Assembly: GCA_964343505.1 (NCBI GenBank)
Contig: CAYFJU010000050.1
Location: forward strand, 1-23,309
Length of the DNA: 23,309 bases
Reading direction: 5' to 3'
DNA from: TCS55 sp964343505
Lineage (GTDB): Bacteria; Fidelibacterota; Marinisomatia; Marinisomatales; TCS55
A program made the position numbers and the translations under genes. This document shows positions 7,757-15,680 of the stretch, one piece after another. Below the pieces are notes generated by a model. That model was not told where the DNA came from. It worked only from the letters and a program-made list of their open reading frames with translations, and did no database searches. Within the stretch, counting starts at the first letter, position 1. Each line of letters begins with the position of its first letter.

Positions 7757-8457
7757 TCCTCAAGCGCTTCCATGGCGTGCTGGGCCGCATGCTGTTCCGC
7801 GGCCTTTTTATTTGTACCAATTCCACTGGGATAAATATCATCCCCAATCTTGACGTGCACTTCGAATAATTTTTGATGATCAGGACCGGAAACGGCCGAT
7901 ACGAGGAATTTAGGATTAGCCAATTGCTTGATATGGCACAGCTCAATGAGTTGTCCTTTATAATTCACTGATTTCCATGCTTCATGGCGGTGCGTCCACA
8001 CTGATCTTAATATCAGCTTTTTGGCTGGTTCGATTCCGCCATCCAGAAAAATAGCTCCGACTAAGGCCTCGAATAAGTTCGCTGATTGTTTGACGGCAAT
8101 TTTTTCCTGTGATAAATCCACCGTTGCTTCAATATCAATAAAATCTAAAAGGTTCAGCAATTGTCCCATTGAAGCGAGAAAGGATTTTTGCACCAGGGCA
8201 GAGCGCTTTTGCGTCAGGATGCCCTCGTCGCCTTCGGGGAATTCGCGCATGAGCTCCCGGCTGACGACAATGTCAATCACCGCATCGCCTAAGAATTCAA
8301 GGCGTTCATAATTCTCACGGGGCAGACTCGAGACCGACCGGTGTTTGAAAGCTTGGACGAGGTAATCCCGGTTGCGAAACCGGTATTGACTGATTTTTTC
8401 TAAATCAGAAAGGGGATGGGATTTATATGATTTAAATAAAAAATCAAATAAAGGCAC
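7753..8457 (-). CDS. rnc: Ribonuclease III
   Basis: A 234-residue double-stranded RNA endonuclease for rRNA and mRNA processing. The nuclease domain (about 18-150) carries the signature ERLEFLGDAV (51-60), with E51, E54 and D58. E78 matches the E. coli E65 position. The second catalytic cluster reads SANLFEALVGAIFLDGG (125-141): E130 corresponds to the essential Glu, but N127 occupies the position that is Asp (D114) in E. coli. The dsRNA-binding domain covers about 164-232. The start is GTG at 8457, three bases after the fabF stop; the next in-frame ATG (residue 70) would delete part of the active site. It is the last gene of the fatty-acid cluster, an arrangement common in bacteria. Its TAA shares bases with the stop of the converging nuclease gene, leaving no room for a terminator between the two operons. 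Confidence 0.95.
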   Translation of the reverse strand: MPLFDFLFKSYKSHPLSDLEKISQYRFRNRDYLVQAFKHRSVSSLPRENYERLEFLGDAVIDIVVSRELMREFPEGDEGILTQKRSALVQKSFLASMGQLLNLLDFIDIEATVDLSQEKIAVKQSANLFEALVGAIFLDGGIEPAKKLILRSVWTHRHEAWKSVNYKGQLIELCHIKQLANPKFLVSAVSGPDHQKLFEVHVKIGDDIYPSGIGTNKKAAEQHAAQHAMEALED

Positions 8458-8460
8458 GCG

Positions 8461-9705
8461 CTATTCGTTCCACCGTTTTATGACAAGGACACCGTTATGG
8501 CCGCCAAATCCAAATGAATTGGACATCGTTACATTCACATCTGCTTTTTGGGCTTTGTTGGGAACATAATCCAGCGTGCACTCCGGATCGGGAGTGGTAT
8601 AATTGATGGTCGGTGGGAGCTTACTATGCTGAATAGCCTGGACACAAGCCACTGCCTCCAGGGCCCCGCTGGCGCCGAGAGAATGGCCCGTCATGGATTT
8701 GGTCGAACTTACCTTTAAATTATGGGCATGTTCACCAAATAAGGACAAAATCGCTGCTGATTCGGTTTTGTCGTTGAAAGGTGTGGATGTGCCGTGTGCA
8801 TTGATGTAATCTACTTCTTCAATATTGATATCTGCATCTTTCAAGGCGTTGCGCATGGCACGGATAGCGCCTTCACCGCCTTCAGCCGGCTGGGTAATAT
8901 GATACGCATCATCGGTAGCGCCGTATCCGGCCAATTCCGCCAGAATGGTGGCACCCCGCGCTTTGGCATGTTCCGCCTCTTCAAGGATGAGTGTTGCGGA
9001 TCCTTCGCCCAGAACAAATCCGTCACGGTCAGCATCGAAAGGACGGCTGGCCGCGGTAGGATCATCATTGCGGGTGGACAGGGCCTTGATGTTGGCGAAT
9101 CCGGAAATGCACAAACCCGTAATACTGGCTTCTGTACCGCCGGTGACCACTACATCCGCATCCCCATATTGGATGGTTCTGGCCGCAGTACCAATCCCAT
9201 CAGTGCCTGAAGCGCAGGCGGAAATGACGATATGGTTTGGCCCCTGAAAGCCATGCTCAATGGCAATTTGTCCTGCCACAATGTTAGCGATCATTTTCGG
9301 GACGAAATAGGGGGAAACTCGTCGTTGACCTCGTGACGAATAAACGTCATGTTGATCTTCGAGAGTTTGGATTCCCCCAACGCCCGTTCCAAGTATGACA
9401 CCAACACGTTCCATATCAACGCCGCTTTGATCCAATCCGGATTGGGAAATTGCTTCCCGTGCTGTTACTAACGCATAAGTCGTAAAAGGGTCCAGTTTAC
9501 GTGCTTCCTTCCGCTCAAAGTGATCCTCCGGATTGAAATCTGAAAGTTCACCGGCGATCTTTACACTCAGGTTTTCAGCATCGAAATAGGAAATGGGACC
9601 GATACCGCTTTTACCGACGGCCAAAGCATCCCAATATTCAGAACTCGAATTCCCGTTGGGCGCCAATACGCCCAATCCAGTGATGACTACGCGACGTTTT
9701 TTCAT
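8461..9705 (-). CDS. fabF: Beta-ketoacyl-ACP synthase II
   Basis: A 414-residue KAS II condensing enzyme that elongates acyl-ACP with malonyl-ACP in type II fatty-acid synthesis. The catalytic Cys-His-His triad is C164 (SACASG), H304 (NAHGTSTP) and H341 (MTGHSLGASG), with the conserved K336 before it. The C-terminal glycine-rich NSFGFGGHN completes the thiolase fold. The length and the Cys-His-His (not Cys-His-Asn) set exclude KAS III. It lies 6 nt after acpP, its protein substrate carrier, and 3 nt before rnc, so all three are probably on one transcript. The gene is intact. Confidence 0.96.
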   Translation of the reverse strand: MKKRRVVITGLGVLAPNGNSSSEYWDALAVGKSGIGPISYFDAENLSVKIAGELSDFNPEDHFERKEARKLDPFTTYALVTAREAISQSGLDQSGVDMERVGVILGTGVGGIQTLEDQHDVYSSRGQRRVSPYFVPKMIANIVAGQIAIEHGFQGPNHIVISACASGTDGIGTAARTIQYGDADVVVTGGTEASITGLCISGFANIKALSTRNDDPTAASRPFDADRDGFVLGEGSATLILEEAEHAKARGATILAELAGYGATDDAYHITQPAEGGEGAIRAMRNALKDADINIEEVDYINAHGTSTPFNDKTESAAILSLFGEHAHNLKVSSTKSMTGHSLGASGALEAVACVQAIQHSKLPPTINYTTPDPECTLDYVPNKAQKADVNVTMSNSFGFGGHNGVLVIKRWNE

Positions 9706-9711
9706 ATGATT

Positions 9712-9942
9712 TTATTGATTGGCTTCGATGTAATCGACAGCAGCCTGGACTGTGGTGATTGTTTCTGCATCCTCATCAGGAATTTCAATACCGAATTCCT
9801 CTTCGAGCTGCATAATCAATTCCACGGTGTCTAATGAATCCGCACCGAGATCATCTACGAAAGATGCACCGGATACGATTTTATCTTCTTCAACACCCAG
9901 TTTATCGATGACGACTTCTTTTACCTTATCGAATGTGGACAT
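9712..9942 (-). CDS. acpP: Acyl carrier protein
   Basis: A 76-residue acidic four-helix carrier for growing acyl chains. Ser36 in DLGADSLDTVEL is the 4'-phosphopantetheine attachment site, and the helix II sequence ELIMQLEEEFGIEIPDED is the standard docking surface. It has a strong Shine-Dalgarno (AAGGAG), the clearest in the cluster, in line with the high expression usually needed for ACP. It sits between fabG and fabF in the conventional order. Confidence 0.97.
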   Translation of the reverse strand: MSTFDKVKEVVIDKLGVEEDKIVSGASFVDDLGADSLDTVELIMQLEEEFGIEIPDEDAETITTVQAAVDYIEANQ

Positions 9943-9948
9943 ATTTGT

Positions 9949-9954
9949 CTCCTT
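9949..9954 (-). promoter_or_regulatory. Strong ribosome binding site of acpP
   Basis: AAGGAG on the minus strand, six bases upstream of the acpP ATG and just after the fabG stop. It is the best SD match seen in the fatty-acid cluster, where most other starts rely on overlap or short spacing. This suggests independent, strong initiation on acpP. Confidence 0.7.
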
Positions 9955-9956
9955 AG

Positions 9957-10703
9957 TTAAATCATGACCATGCCGCCATCCACCGTAACGGTTTGCCCGG
10001 TGATGTATCCTGCTTCGTCCGAAGCCAGGAAAAGGGCAGTGGCGGCAATATCATCAGGACTTCCAATTCGTCCTAATGGGATTTGTGAAATGAGTGAATC
10101 TTTAGCCTGATCGTTCATTTGATCAGTCATGTCTGTTGCAATATATCCCGGTGCAATACAGTTCACCGTTATGCCACGGGATGCTAATTCTTTGGCCGTT
10201 GCTTTGGATAGTCCGATCAAACCTGCTTTAGAAGCGGCATAATTTGCCTGTCCCGGGTTGCCTGTCAGGCCCACCACAGATGAAATATTAATAATACGGC
10301 CTGATCGTTGTTTCATCATGGTGCGGGTTGCGGCTTTAATGCCGTTAAAGGCTCCTTTTAAATTGATATTGATGACCGTATTCCAATCATCCTCAGACAT
10401 GCGCATAATCAATGTATCACGGGTGACACCGGCGTTGTTCACTAATATATCCACCGATCCATGAGTATCGGCAGTATTCTTAATTAAATTTTGAAAAGCA
10501 CCGAGGTCTGAGACGTCACAAGCAAAAACTGAAGCGGAGCCGCCCTCAGTATTTATTTCTTCTGCCACAGCCTTGAGCGCATCTTCGGTGCGGCTGACGC
10601 ACACAACATGGGCGCCGGCCTTGGCATAGGTTTCCGCCATAGATTTACCGATTCCCCGGGAAGCGCCAGTGACAACAGCAACTTTATTTGAAAGATTAAA
10701 CAT
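9957..10703 (-). CDS. fabG: 3-oxoacyl-ACP reductase
   Basis: A 248-residue short-chain dehydrogenase that reduces 3-ketoacyl-ACP with NADPH. The Rossmann motif TGASRGIG is at 12-19, NNAG at 89-92, and the catalytic set is S142, Y155 and K159 (NYAASKAG). The C-terminal block ending in GQTVTVDGGMVMI is typical of FabG. The start ATG overlaps the fabD 3' end by 8 nt. Placement between fabD and acpP supports FabG over the many other SDR enzymes. Confidence 0.96.
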   Translation of the reverse strand: MFNLSNKVAVVTGASRGIGKSMAETYAKAGAHVVCVSRTEDALKAVAEEINTEGGSASVFACDVSDLGAFQNLIKNTADTHGSVDILVNNAGVTRDTLIMRMSEDDWNTVININLKGAFNGIKAATRTMMKQRSGRIINISSVVGLTGNPGQANYAASKAGLIGLSKATAKELASRGITVNCIAPGYIATDMTDQMNDQAKDSLISQIPLGRIGSPDDIAATALFLASDEAGYITGQTVTVDGGMVMI

Positions 10704-11616
10704 GGTTGAAATTTACGATTTGTTCGAGAGATTCCACACCATTCATATTCAATGAACGGTCAATTCTTCGCGCTAACCCCTGGAGCACGCGTCCGGGGCC
10801 CACTTCCACAGCGTTTGACACCCCGTCTTTTATCAATTGAGACACAGATTCATGCCAGCGTACCGGATTTTCCAATTGATCGATAAGTGCTTGGCGAATT
10901 TCATTCGCACCTGAAACAGGCCTAGCGGAAACGTTGGCATAAACAGGAATTTCACTATCTTGAATTTCAATGGATAAAAGCATTTCGGAAAGGATTTCTT
11001 TGGCCGGCGTCATCAGCGGGGAATGGAAGGCGCCGCTTACATTCAGTTCAACCACTTTAATTGCTCCGGCTTCTTTCATGAGGGGCAAGACAGCCTGGAC
11101 TGCATCAATTTCACCGGAAATGACCACTTGACTCTGGGCGTTAAAATTAGCCGCAACCACGATACCATCTGAAAATTGGTCACAAATTTCACTGACCTTA
11201 TCATCCCCCAGACCGATCACAGCGGCCATCGTCCCGGGGTTTTGATTGCCGGCATTTTGCATCCCCTCGGCGCGTACCTTTACCAACCGCAATCCGGTTT
11301 CAAAGTCAAAAGCATTGGCTAAGGCCAAGGCTGAATATTCCCCTAAGCTATGGCCGGCAGCACAGGTTGGTTTAACGCCTTTTTCTTTGAGTAACTCCCC
11401 AATAATCACACTGACAATATAGATGGCCGGCTGTGTATATTGCGTTTGTTTGAGGGTGTCTTCCGGCCCATTGAAAATGATATCCTGTATATCCATACCC
11501 AGGATATCATTGGCCTGGTCAAAATACTGTTTCCCTAAATCTGTAATTTCGTATAGATCATGGCCCATGCCCACTTTTTGGGATGCCTGTCCGGGGCATA
11601 AAAATGCTAAAGGCAT
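10696..11616 (-). CDS. fabD: Malonyl-CoA:ACP transacylase
   Basis: It transfers malonyl from CoA to ACP, supplying all elongation steps. With the start at 11616 the protein is 306 residues, the usual FabD length, and begins MPLAFLCPGQASQKVGMG as the family does. The nucleophile is S90 in AGHSLGEYSA, the catalytic histidine is H198 in SGAFHSPLM, and R115 is the malonyl-binding arginine. A further in-frame start at 11652 would add 12 residues inside fabH with no family match, so I reject it. The ATG at 11616 shares one base with the fabH stop (TAATG), and the 3' end overlaps fabG by 8 nt, consistent with translational coupling. Confidence 0.95.
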   Translation of the reverse strand: MPLAFLCPGQASQKVGMGHDLYEITDLGKQYFDQANDILGMDIQDIIFNGPEDTLKQTQYTQPAIYIVSVIIGELLKEKGVKPTCAAGHSLGEYSALALANAFDFETGLRLVKVRAEGMQNAGNQNPGTMAAVIGLGDDKVSEICDQFSDGIVVAANFNAQSQVVISGEIDAVQAVLPLMKEAGAIKVVELNVSGAFHSPLMTPAKEILSEMLLSIEIQDSEIPVYANVSARPVSGANEIRQALIDQLENPVRWHESVSQLIKDGVSNAVEVGPGRVLQGLARRIDRSLNMNGVESLEQIVNFNHV

Positions 11617-12602
11617 TAGACTTTCCCCCAGCGGATCAACATACTTCCCCAAGTGAATCCGCCGCCGAAAGCGGCCAGTAACAACATATCACCCTCTTCT
11701 AATCGACCTGTCTCTACTGCTTCATCCAAAGCGATTGGAATGGTACCTGCAGTTGTATTTCCATATTTATTGATGTTAACTAAAACTTTTTCTTGACTTA
11801 ACCCGCACCGTTGGGCGGCTGCATCAATTATGCGGCGATTGGCTTGATGGGGGATAAATAATTTAATGTCATCGCCAGTCAGGTTGTTTTTATCCAAAAT
11901 CCGTTTGCTGACATCAGCCATATTTTTCACCGCAAACTTGAATACGGTTTTTCCATCCTGGTAAACATAATGCATTTTTTTCTCAACGGTGTCTTTGGAA
12001 GCAGGGTGGAGGCTTCCACCTGCGGGGACAGTTAAAAATTTACTTCCGCTGCCATCGGCATGGAGGATTGAATCCAGAACTCCTGTTTCATCTTCGGATG
12101 GTTCAAGGAGGACACCGCCGCCACCATCCCCAAATATCACGCAGGTATTGCGATCGGTATAGTCAATAATAGAACTCATGGTGTCGGATCCGATGACAAT
12201 TACATTCTTATATTGTCCGGATTCGACCAATTTTGCGCCTGTTTCCATGGCATAGACAAAACCGGTGCAGGCAGCAACAATATCGTATCCCCAGGCATTT
12301 TTTGTGCCCATTTTATCTTGTACTAAGGCCGCAGTTGAAACGACAGGAAAGTCAGGTGTACTTGTTGCGATGAGGATTAAATCAATATCCTCCGGAGACT
12401 TGCTGGATCTTTTCAATAATTGTTCGCCAATTTTTGCACACATGTCCGAGGTCGCTTCACCTTCACCGACTAAATGCCTTTTTTCGATGCCTGTACGGGA
12501 GCGGATCCATTCATCAGAAGTTTCAACCATTTTTTCTAAGTCAAAATTAGTCAGAACACGTTCCGGTAAATAGCGTGCTGTGGCTGTAATTTTAGCTCTC
12601 AA
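11616..12602 (-). CDS. fabH: Beta-ketoacyl-ACP synthase III
   Basis: The 328-residue initiating condensing enzyme that joins an acyl-CoA primer to malonyl-ACP. The Cys-His-Asn triad is C112 (VAACTGF), H252 (FIPHQANRRI) and N282 (NKYGNTTAG). The C-terminal LLAAFGGGFTWGSMLIRW is standard. Translation begins on TTG at 12602: the N-terminus RAKITATARYLPER aligns with the family start and no upstream ATG exists. The TTG overlaps the plsX stop as TTGA (4 nt), the same device used at hsdR. Straight- versus branched-chain primer preference cannot be inferred. Confidence 0.95.
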   Translation of the reverse strand: MRAKITATARYLPERVLTNFDLEKMVETSDEWIRSRTGIEKRHLVGEGEATSDMCAKIGEQLLKRSSKSPEDIDLILIATSTPDFPVVSTAALVQDKMGTKNAWGYDIVAACTGFVYAMETGAKLVESGQYKNVIVIGSDTMSSIIDYTDRNTCVIFGDGGGGVLLEPSEDETGVLDSILHADGSGSKFLTVPAGGSLHPASKDTVEKKMHYVYQDGKTVFKFAVKNMADVSKRILDKNNLTGDDIKLFIPHQANRRIIDAAAQRCGLSQEKVLVNINKYGNTTAGTIPIALDEAVETGRLEEGDMLLLAAFGGGFTWGSMLIRWGKV

Positions 12603-13603
12603 CTGATGGCTCCTAAATGTTCGTCAATACCCTTTGAGATATCCTGAATTAAATTATTTTTTACTGATTTTTGTGCTAATAAAATTGAATTCATTATGGC
12701 CCTTGGTGATGAACTCCCATGGGATACAATTGAAATACCATTGACACCTAAGAGAGGTGAGCCACCGTGCTCTTCATAATCATATTGATTGCGGATATCC
12801 TCTAAAACCGGTTTTACCATGAGAGCGCCAATTTTATACTTCAACTTATTCTTGATGTTATCTTTGACCATATCTGAGAATGTCGAAATCCATCCCTCGG
12901 CAAATTTGATAAGTGTATTGCCCACAAACCCATCACAAACCAATACATTTGCCTCACAGTCAAAAAAATGTCTGCTCTCCACATTGCCAATAAAATTAGG
13001 TAGTTCATTTTGCAGTAATTGATGGGTTGCAAGATACAATTCTGATCCTTTTGTTGATTCTTCGCCAATATTAATCAGGCCAATTTTCGTTTCTTTGATG
13101 CCTTCAACATGGTCTAAATAAACGGAGGCCATAATGGCAAATTGAAGTAAATGTTCCCGTTTGGCGTCGGGATTGGCGCCCACATCACAAAGGATTTTAC
13201 CGCCTTTTTGGGTGGGGATGTACGCACCGAGTGCCGGTCGTTTTACATGGGGAATCCGCCCTAATAGAAAAAGAGAAGTGGCCATGACAGCGCCAGTATG
13301 ACCGGCACTGATAAAAGCATCCGCTTTTTGGTCCTTCACCAGTTTTATCCCCTGGACTAAAGATGAATCCGGCTTGGATTTAATCACCTTAGAGCCTTGA
13401 TCGAGCATGGTCACAACTTCTGTTGTGGGGAAAATTGAAATATTGTCAGGGATTGTATTCCTGAGCGTAGATTTGATCTGATCCTCATTACCAACAAGGA
13501 TAATGTGAAGTTCATCTTTAGTTTTGTTTAGGGCATCCAGCGCACCCTGGACAGTAGCCAGGGGGGCCAAGTCTCCCCCCATGGCGTCCAAAGCGATTTT
13601 CAT
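12599..13603 (-). CDS. plsX: Phosphate acyltransferase PlsX
   Basis: A 334-residue peripheral membrane enzyme that makes acyl-phosphate from acyl-ACP for PlsY in phospholipid synthesis. The start MKIALDAMGGD is diagnostic. Further conserved blocks are ISAGHTGA (98-105), the GGKILCDVGANPD region (134-146), NIGEESTKGSEL (178-189), CDGFVGN (223-229) and the C-terminal HGGSPLLGVNG (279-289). The gene begins 15 nt after rpmF and overlaps fabH by 4 nt. The yceD-rpmF-plsX-fab order is a widely conserved cluster. Confidence 0.96.
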   Translation of the reverse strand: MKIALDAMGGDLAPLATVQGALDALNKTKDELHIILVGNEDQIKSTLRNTIPDNISIFPTTEVVTMLDQGSKVIKSKPDSSLVQGIKLVKDQKADAFISAGHTGAVMATSLFLLGRIPHVKRPALGAYIPTQKGGKILCDVGANPDAKREHLLQFAIMASVYLDHVEGIKETKIGLINIGEESTKGSELYLATHQLLQNELPNFIGNVESRHFFDCEANVLVCDGFVGNTLIKFAEGWISTFSDMVKDNIKNKLKYKIGALMVKPVLEDIRNQYDYEEHGGSPLLGVNGISIVSHGSSSPRAIMNSILLAQKSVKNNLIQDISKGIDEHLGAIS

Positions 13604-13618
13604 TGTGATGGGGTGGGA

Positions 13619-13798
13619 TTACTCCGATGCAGAAAGGACAGGGCGTCTACGGTAATAGCCGCAATTCGGACATGCCCGATGGGGCATTTTGGGCTGGCTG
13701 CACTGGGGGCAGTTTGCTGTACTGACAGTAGCCGCTTTATAATGAGTCCGGCGTTTTCTGCCGCGTGCTTTTGATTGTCTACCTTTAGGTAGTGCCAT
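13619..13798 (-). CDS. rpmF: 50S ribosomal protein L32
   Basis: A 59-residue protein beginning MALPKGRQSKARGRKRRTHY, with the basic N-terminal extension typical of L32. It has a zinc-ribbon of four cysteines (C30, C33, C43, C46; CPQC...CPNC), so it is the zinc-binding form. It assembles into the large ribosomal subunit. It lies 17 nt after yceD and 15 nt before plsX, exactly where L32 is expected. The ORF is short, so it is easy to miss. Confidence 0.95.
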   Translation of the reverse strand: MALPKGRQSKARGRKRRTHYKAATVSTANCPQCSQPKMPHRACPNCGYYRRRPVLSASE

Positions 13799-13815
13799 GA
13801 TTACTCCAAAAATTT

Positions 13816-14313
13816 TTAATTATTCAAATCTTTTAATGCATCCCACCGGGAATCATTTCCTGAGGAACTGCAGGTGCATGCCTTCTTATTCAGGTTTATG
13901 CCGCAGTTGGGACACAATCCCCTACATGCCTCATCGCAAAGTCTTTTTAAAGGTTCTGCTAATAAAACGAGGTCATGTATCACGGGACTTAAATCGATAA
14001 ACTCTTCTGGTTCGGCGAATCGGATGACATCAACATTTTGATTATTGAGCAATTCTTCATTATCAGTAAGGATTACATCCAATAAAGATTCATGTGTTTC
14101 TTCAAATTCGGCGAGGCAGCGATCGCACGTTTCCCGGATGGTCGCTTTTAGCGGCCCGTAGACACGATATCCATGGGAGGCGGGGTCTACGGAAAGGGTG
14201 CACGTCAATTGGCCACCGGCCACTTGAAGATCATCCAGGTCCAAAGAGTCTGCTGAGATTTCAAAAAGCTGGTTGGAAATAAGTTGTTCTAAATCCGACC
14301 TAAACAGCTTCAT
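13816..14313 (-). CDS. yceD: DUF177 / YceD family protein
   Basis: A 165-residue member of the DUF177 family, whose E. coli member YceD affects 23S rRNA accumulation. Conserved features seen: CDRCL (63-67), DLSPVIHDLVLLAEPLKRLC (107-126), then a second metal-type cluster C130, C134, C137 (CRGLCPNCG), C146 and C148, and the terminal RWDAL. Cysteine pairs of this kind suggest Zn binding, which is inference. It is the first gene of the lipid cluster, upstream of rpmF, as in many bacteria. The SD before the ATG is weak. An 83-nt gap precedes it and probably carries the operon promoter. Confidence 0.88.
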   Translation of the reverse strand: MKLFRSDLEQLISNQLFEISADSLDLDDLQVAGGQLTCTLSVDPASHGYRVYGPLKATIRETCDRCLAEFEETHESLLDVILTDNEELLNNQNVDVIRFAEPEEFIDLSPVIHDLVLLAEPLKRLCDEACRGLCPNCGINLNKKACTCSSSGNDSRWDALKDLNN

Positions 14314-14396
14314 TTTAGCTAAGAAATTTACTTCTTATTTTTACCTCTTATCAAGGCTATTTCAAATTTGAATTTTATTGGGAAAAGTTGACTAAA
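14314..14396 (-). promoter_or_regulatory. Upstream region of the yceD-rpmF-plsX-fab cluster with a 12-bp palindrome
   Basis: An 83-nt AT-rich gap separates the membrane protein stop from yceD and is the likeliest promoter site for the lipid operon. It contains the perfect palindrome TTCAAATTTGAA at 14361-14372, about 50 nt before the yceD ATG. A possible TTGAAA -35-like hexamer overlaps it on the minus strand, but I cannot find a convincing -10. The palindrome could be an operator. It does not match the FapR or FadR consensus that I know. Confidence 0.35.
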
Positions 14397-15653
14397 CTAG
14401 TCTTCTTCCGGGGTTCCCTCATCTGAATTTGAAGCTTCAGATTCCGGTGCTTCACTATCGGTTGGTTCGGACCCGTCATCGTCGAGATTAAAATCTTCAT
14501 CACCCTCATCTTCTTCCAATTCTTCTTCATCTTTCCGTTCAAGAATGTTATCATCATCAGATTTTTTACGGAAAATGGTTAACATGATTGTTTCGCCAAC
14601 AGAAAGGATCGAAAGGAAATAAGAGAAAAATGACATGGTGATGAGGAATAGAAATACTCCGACAATAAATGCTGCAATTCCTTCCGTACCGGATAAACTA
14701 GCAGGCGCGGCTGGAATGAAACAAGCATAAAAATTATTTAAGGCATCACTTCCAATGACACATCCACCCCAGCATGAACCAGAGGCTGAACAGGCATTGA
14801 CGATTGCAGTAAATAAATCCTGTGGCCACACTGTATGAGCAGCGCTACCGACAACATTGGACAATTTTTCGCCCATCAACATTTCATGCCCAAATACCAT
14901 ATTGACGAGTTTAAACCCATAGAACGCCGCCAATTTGAAAACACCCACAGCAAAAACAGTTATCGGTAATAAAATGGTGTGATAAAAAATAACGCGCCAG
15001 GGTTGGCTCCAGGTAATTGAGTAACTATTGAATACGGCGCCCATCGTGTCCTCTTCAATGGTCCCCACAATTGCCGGGGTGTAAATGTATGACACCAGGA
15101 ATACAATGGCTGTATAAACTGTGAAAACAGCACCGAAGAAATACAGCAGGTAAGGCAGAGCGAATAAGAATTCTCCAACAAAAGGGATTTTTCCAAATAA
15201 AGCGAATACGGCTGCCATGCCAATAAAGAAAACCAGGATCAGGGCCATGGAAACAGAAGTGAAGATAACAGGATGCCAATGTTTTCTAACATATTTCCAG
15301 GCATCACCGGAGGAGTAAAATTCATCCCCTTTCAATTGCTTGTAGGTGACTCTGGCCACGGCTGTACAAGCCAAATTGATGGCAATAATCCAATCCAATA
15401 CCCCGACCCAAAAGAGTATCCAGGCATACCATGGCGCATCAGTACCGTATAAACATGGGTACAGTCCTTGGGCTGACCAGGTATCTCCAAACGATACACC
15501 GGAGAGAGCTAAAGCAATGTAATTGAGGATAAAATAAGCCGCATACCCAATTACATTGGCGACTAAGAAAATCCAAATCTTTTTACCGCTGAGGGCAAGA
15601 CGAGGTGCACGGAATATATCCCGTACATCAAAATGTAGATCCATAGGTTCCAT
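14397..15653 (-). CDS. Uncharacterised six-helix membrane protein with acidic C-terminal tail
   Basis: I do not recognise a named family. The 418 residues show about six hydrophobic helices near 25-50, 76-101, 127-152, 161-190, 221-247 and 324-360. Basic residues flank the N-terminus (RAPRLALSGKK), the 102-126 loop and the end of helix 6 (FRKK), so both termini are predicted cytoplasmic. The large 248-323 loop would be periplasmic and carries four cysteines (C288, C294, C298, C311), possibly disulfides. Residues 366-418 are almost entirely Asp/Glu/Ser, a disordered acidic tail. The segment TPAIVGTIEEDTMGAVFNS before helix 5 loosely recalls YciC/GPDPase-membrane-domain proteins, but this is weak. 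It follows the SPOR lipoprotein gene by 27 nt on the same strand with an AGGA RBS, so joint envelope function is plausible. Confidence 0.7.
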   Translation of the reverse strand: MEPMDLHFDVRDIFRAPRLALSGKKIWIFLVANVIGYAAYFILNYIALALSGVSFGDTWSAQGLYPCLYGTDAPWYAWILFWVGVLDWIIAINLACTAVARVTYKQLKGDEFYSSGDAWKYVRKHWHPVIFTSVSMALILVFFIGMAAVFALFGKIPFVGEFLFALPYLLYFFGAVFTVYTAIVFLVSYIYTPAIVGTIEEDTMGAVFNSYSITWSQPWRVIFYHTILLPITVFAVGVFKLAAFYGFKLVNMVFGHEMLMGEKLSNVVGSAAHTVWPQDLFTAIVNACSASGSCWGGCVIGSDALNNFYACFIPAAPASLSGTEGIAAFIVGVFLFLITMSFFSYFLSILSVGETIMLTIFRKKSDDDNILERKDEEELEEDEGDEDFNLDDDGSEPTDSEAPESEASNSDEGTPEED

Positions 15654-15680
15654 AATTATTCCTGGTTTTGGTTGTTGAGA

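Noticed and set aside
8794..9210. 138-codon plus-strand open frame opposite fabF
   Set aside because: It lies wholly antisense to an intact fabF and has no recognisable domain, so it is a shadow of fabF codon usage.
11617..11652. Longer fabD start at 11652
   Set aside because: The 12 extra residues lie in fabH and do not match FabD. The ATG at 11616 begins the canonical PLAFLCPGQ sequence.
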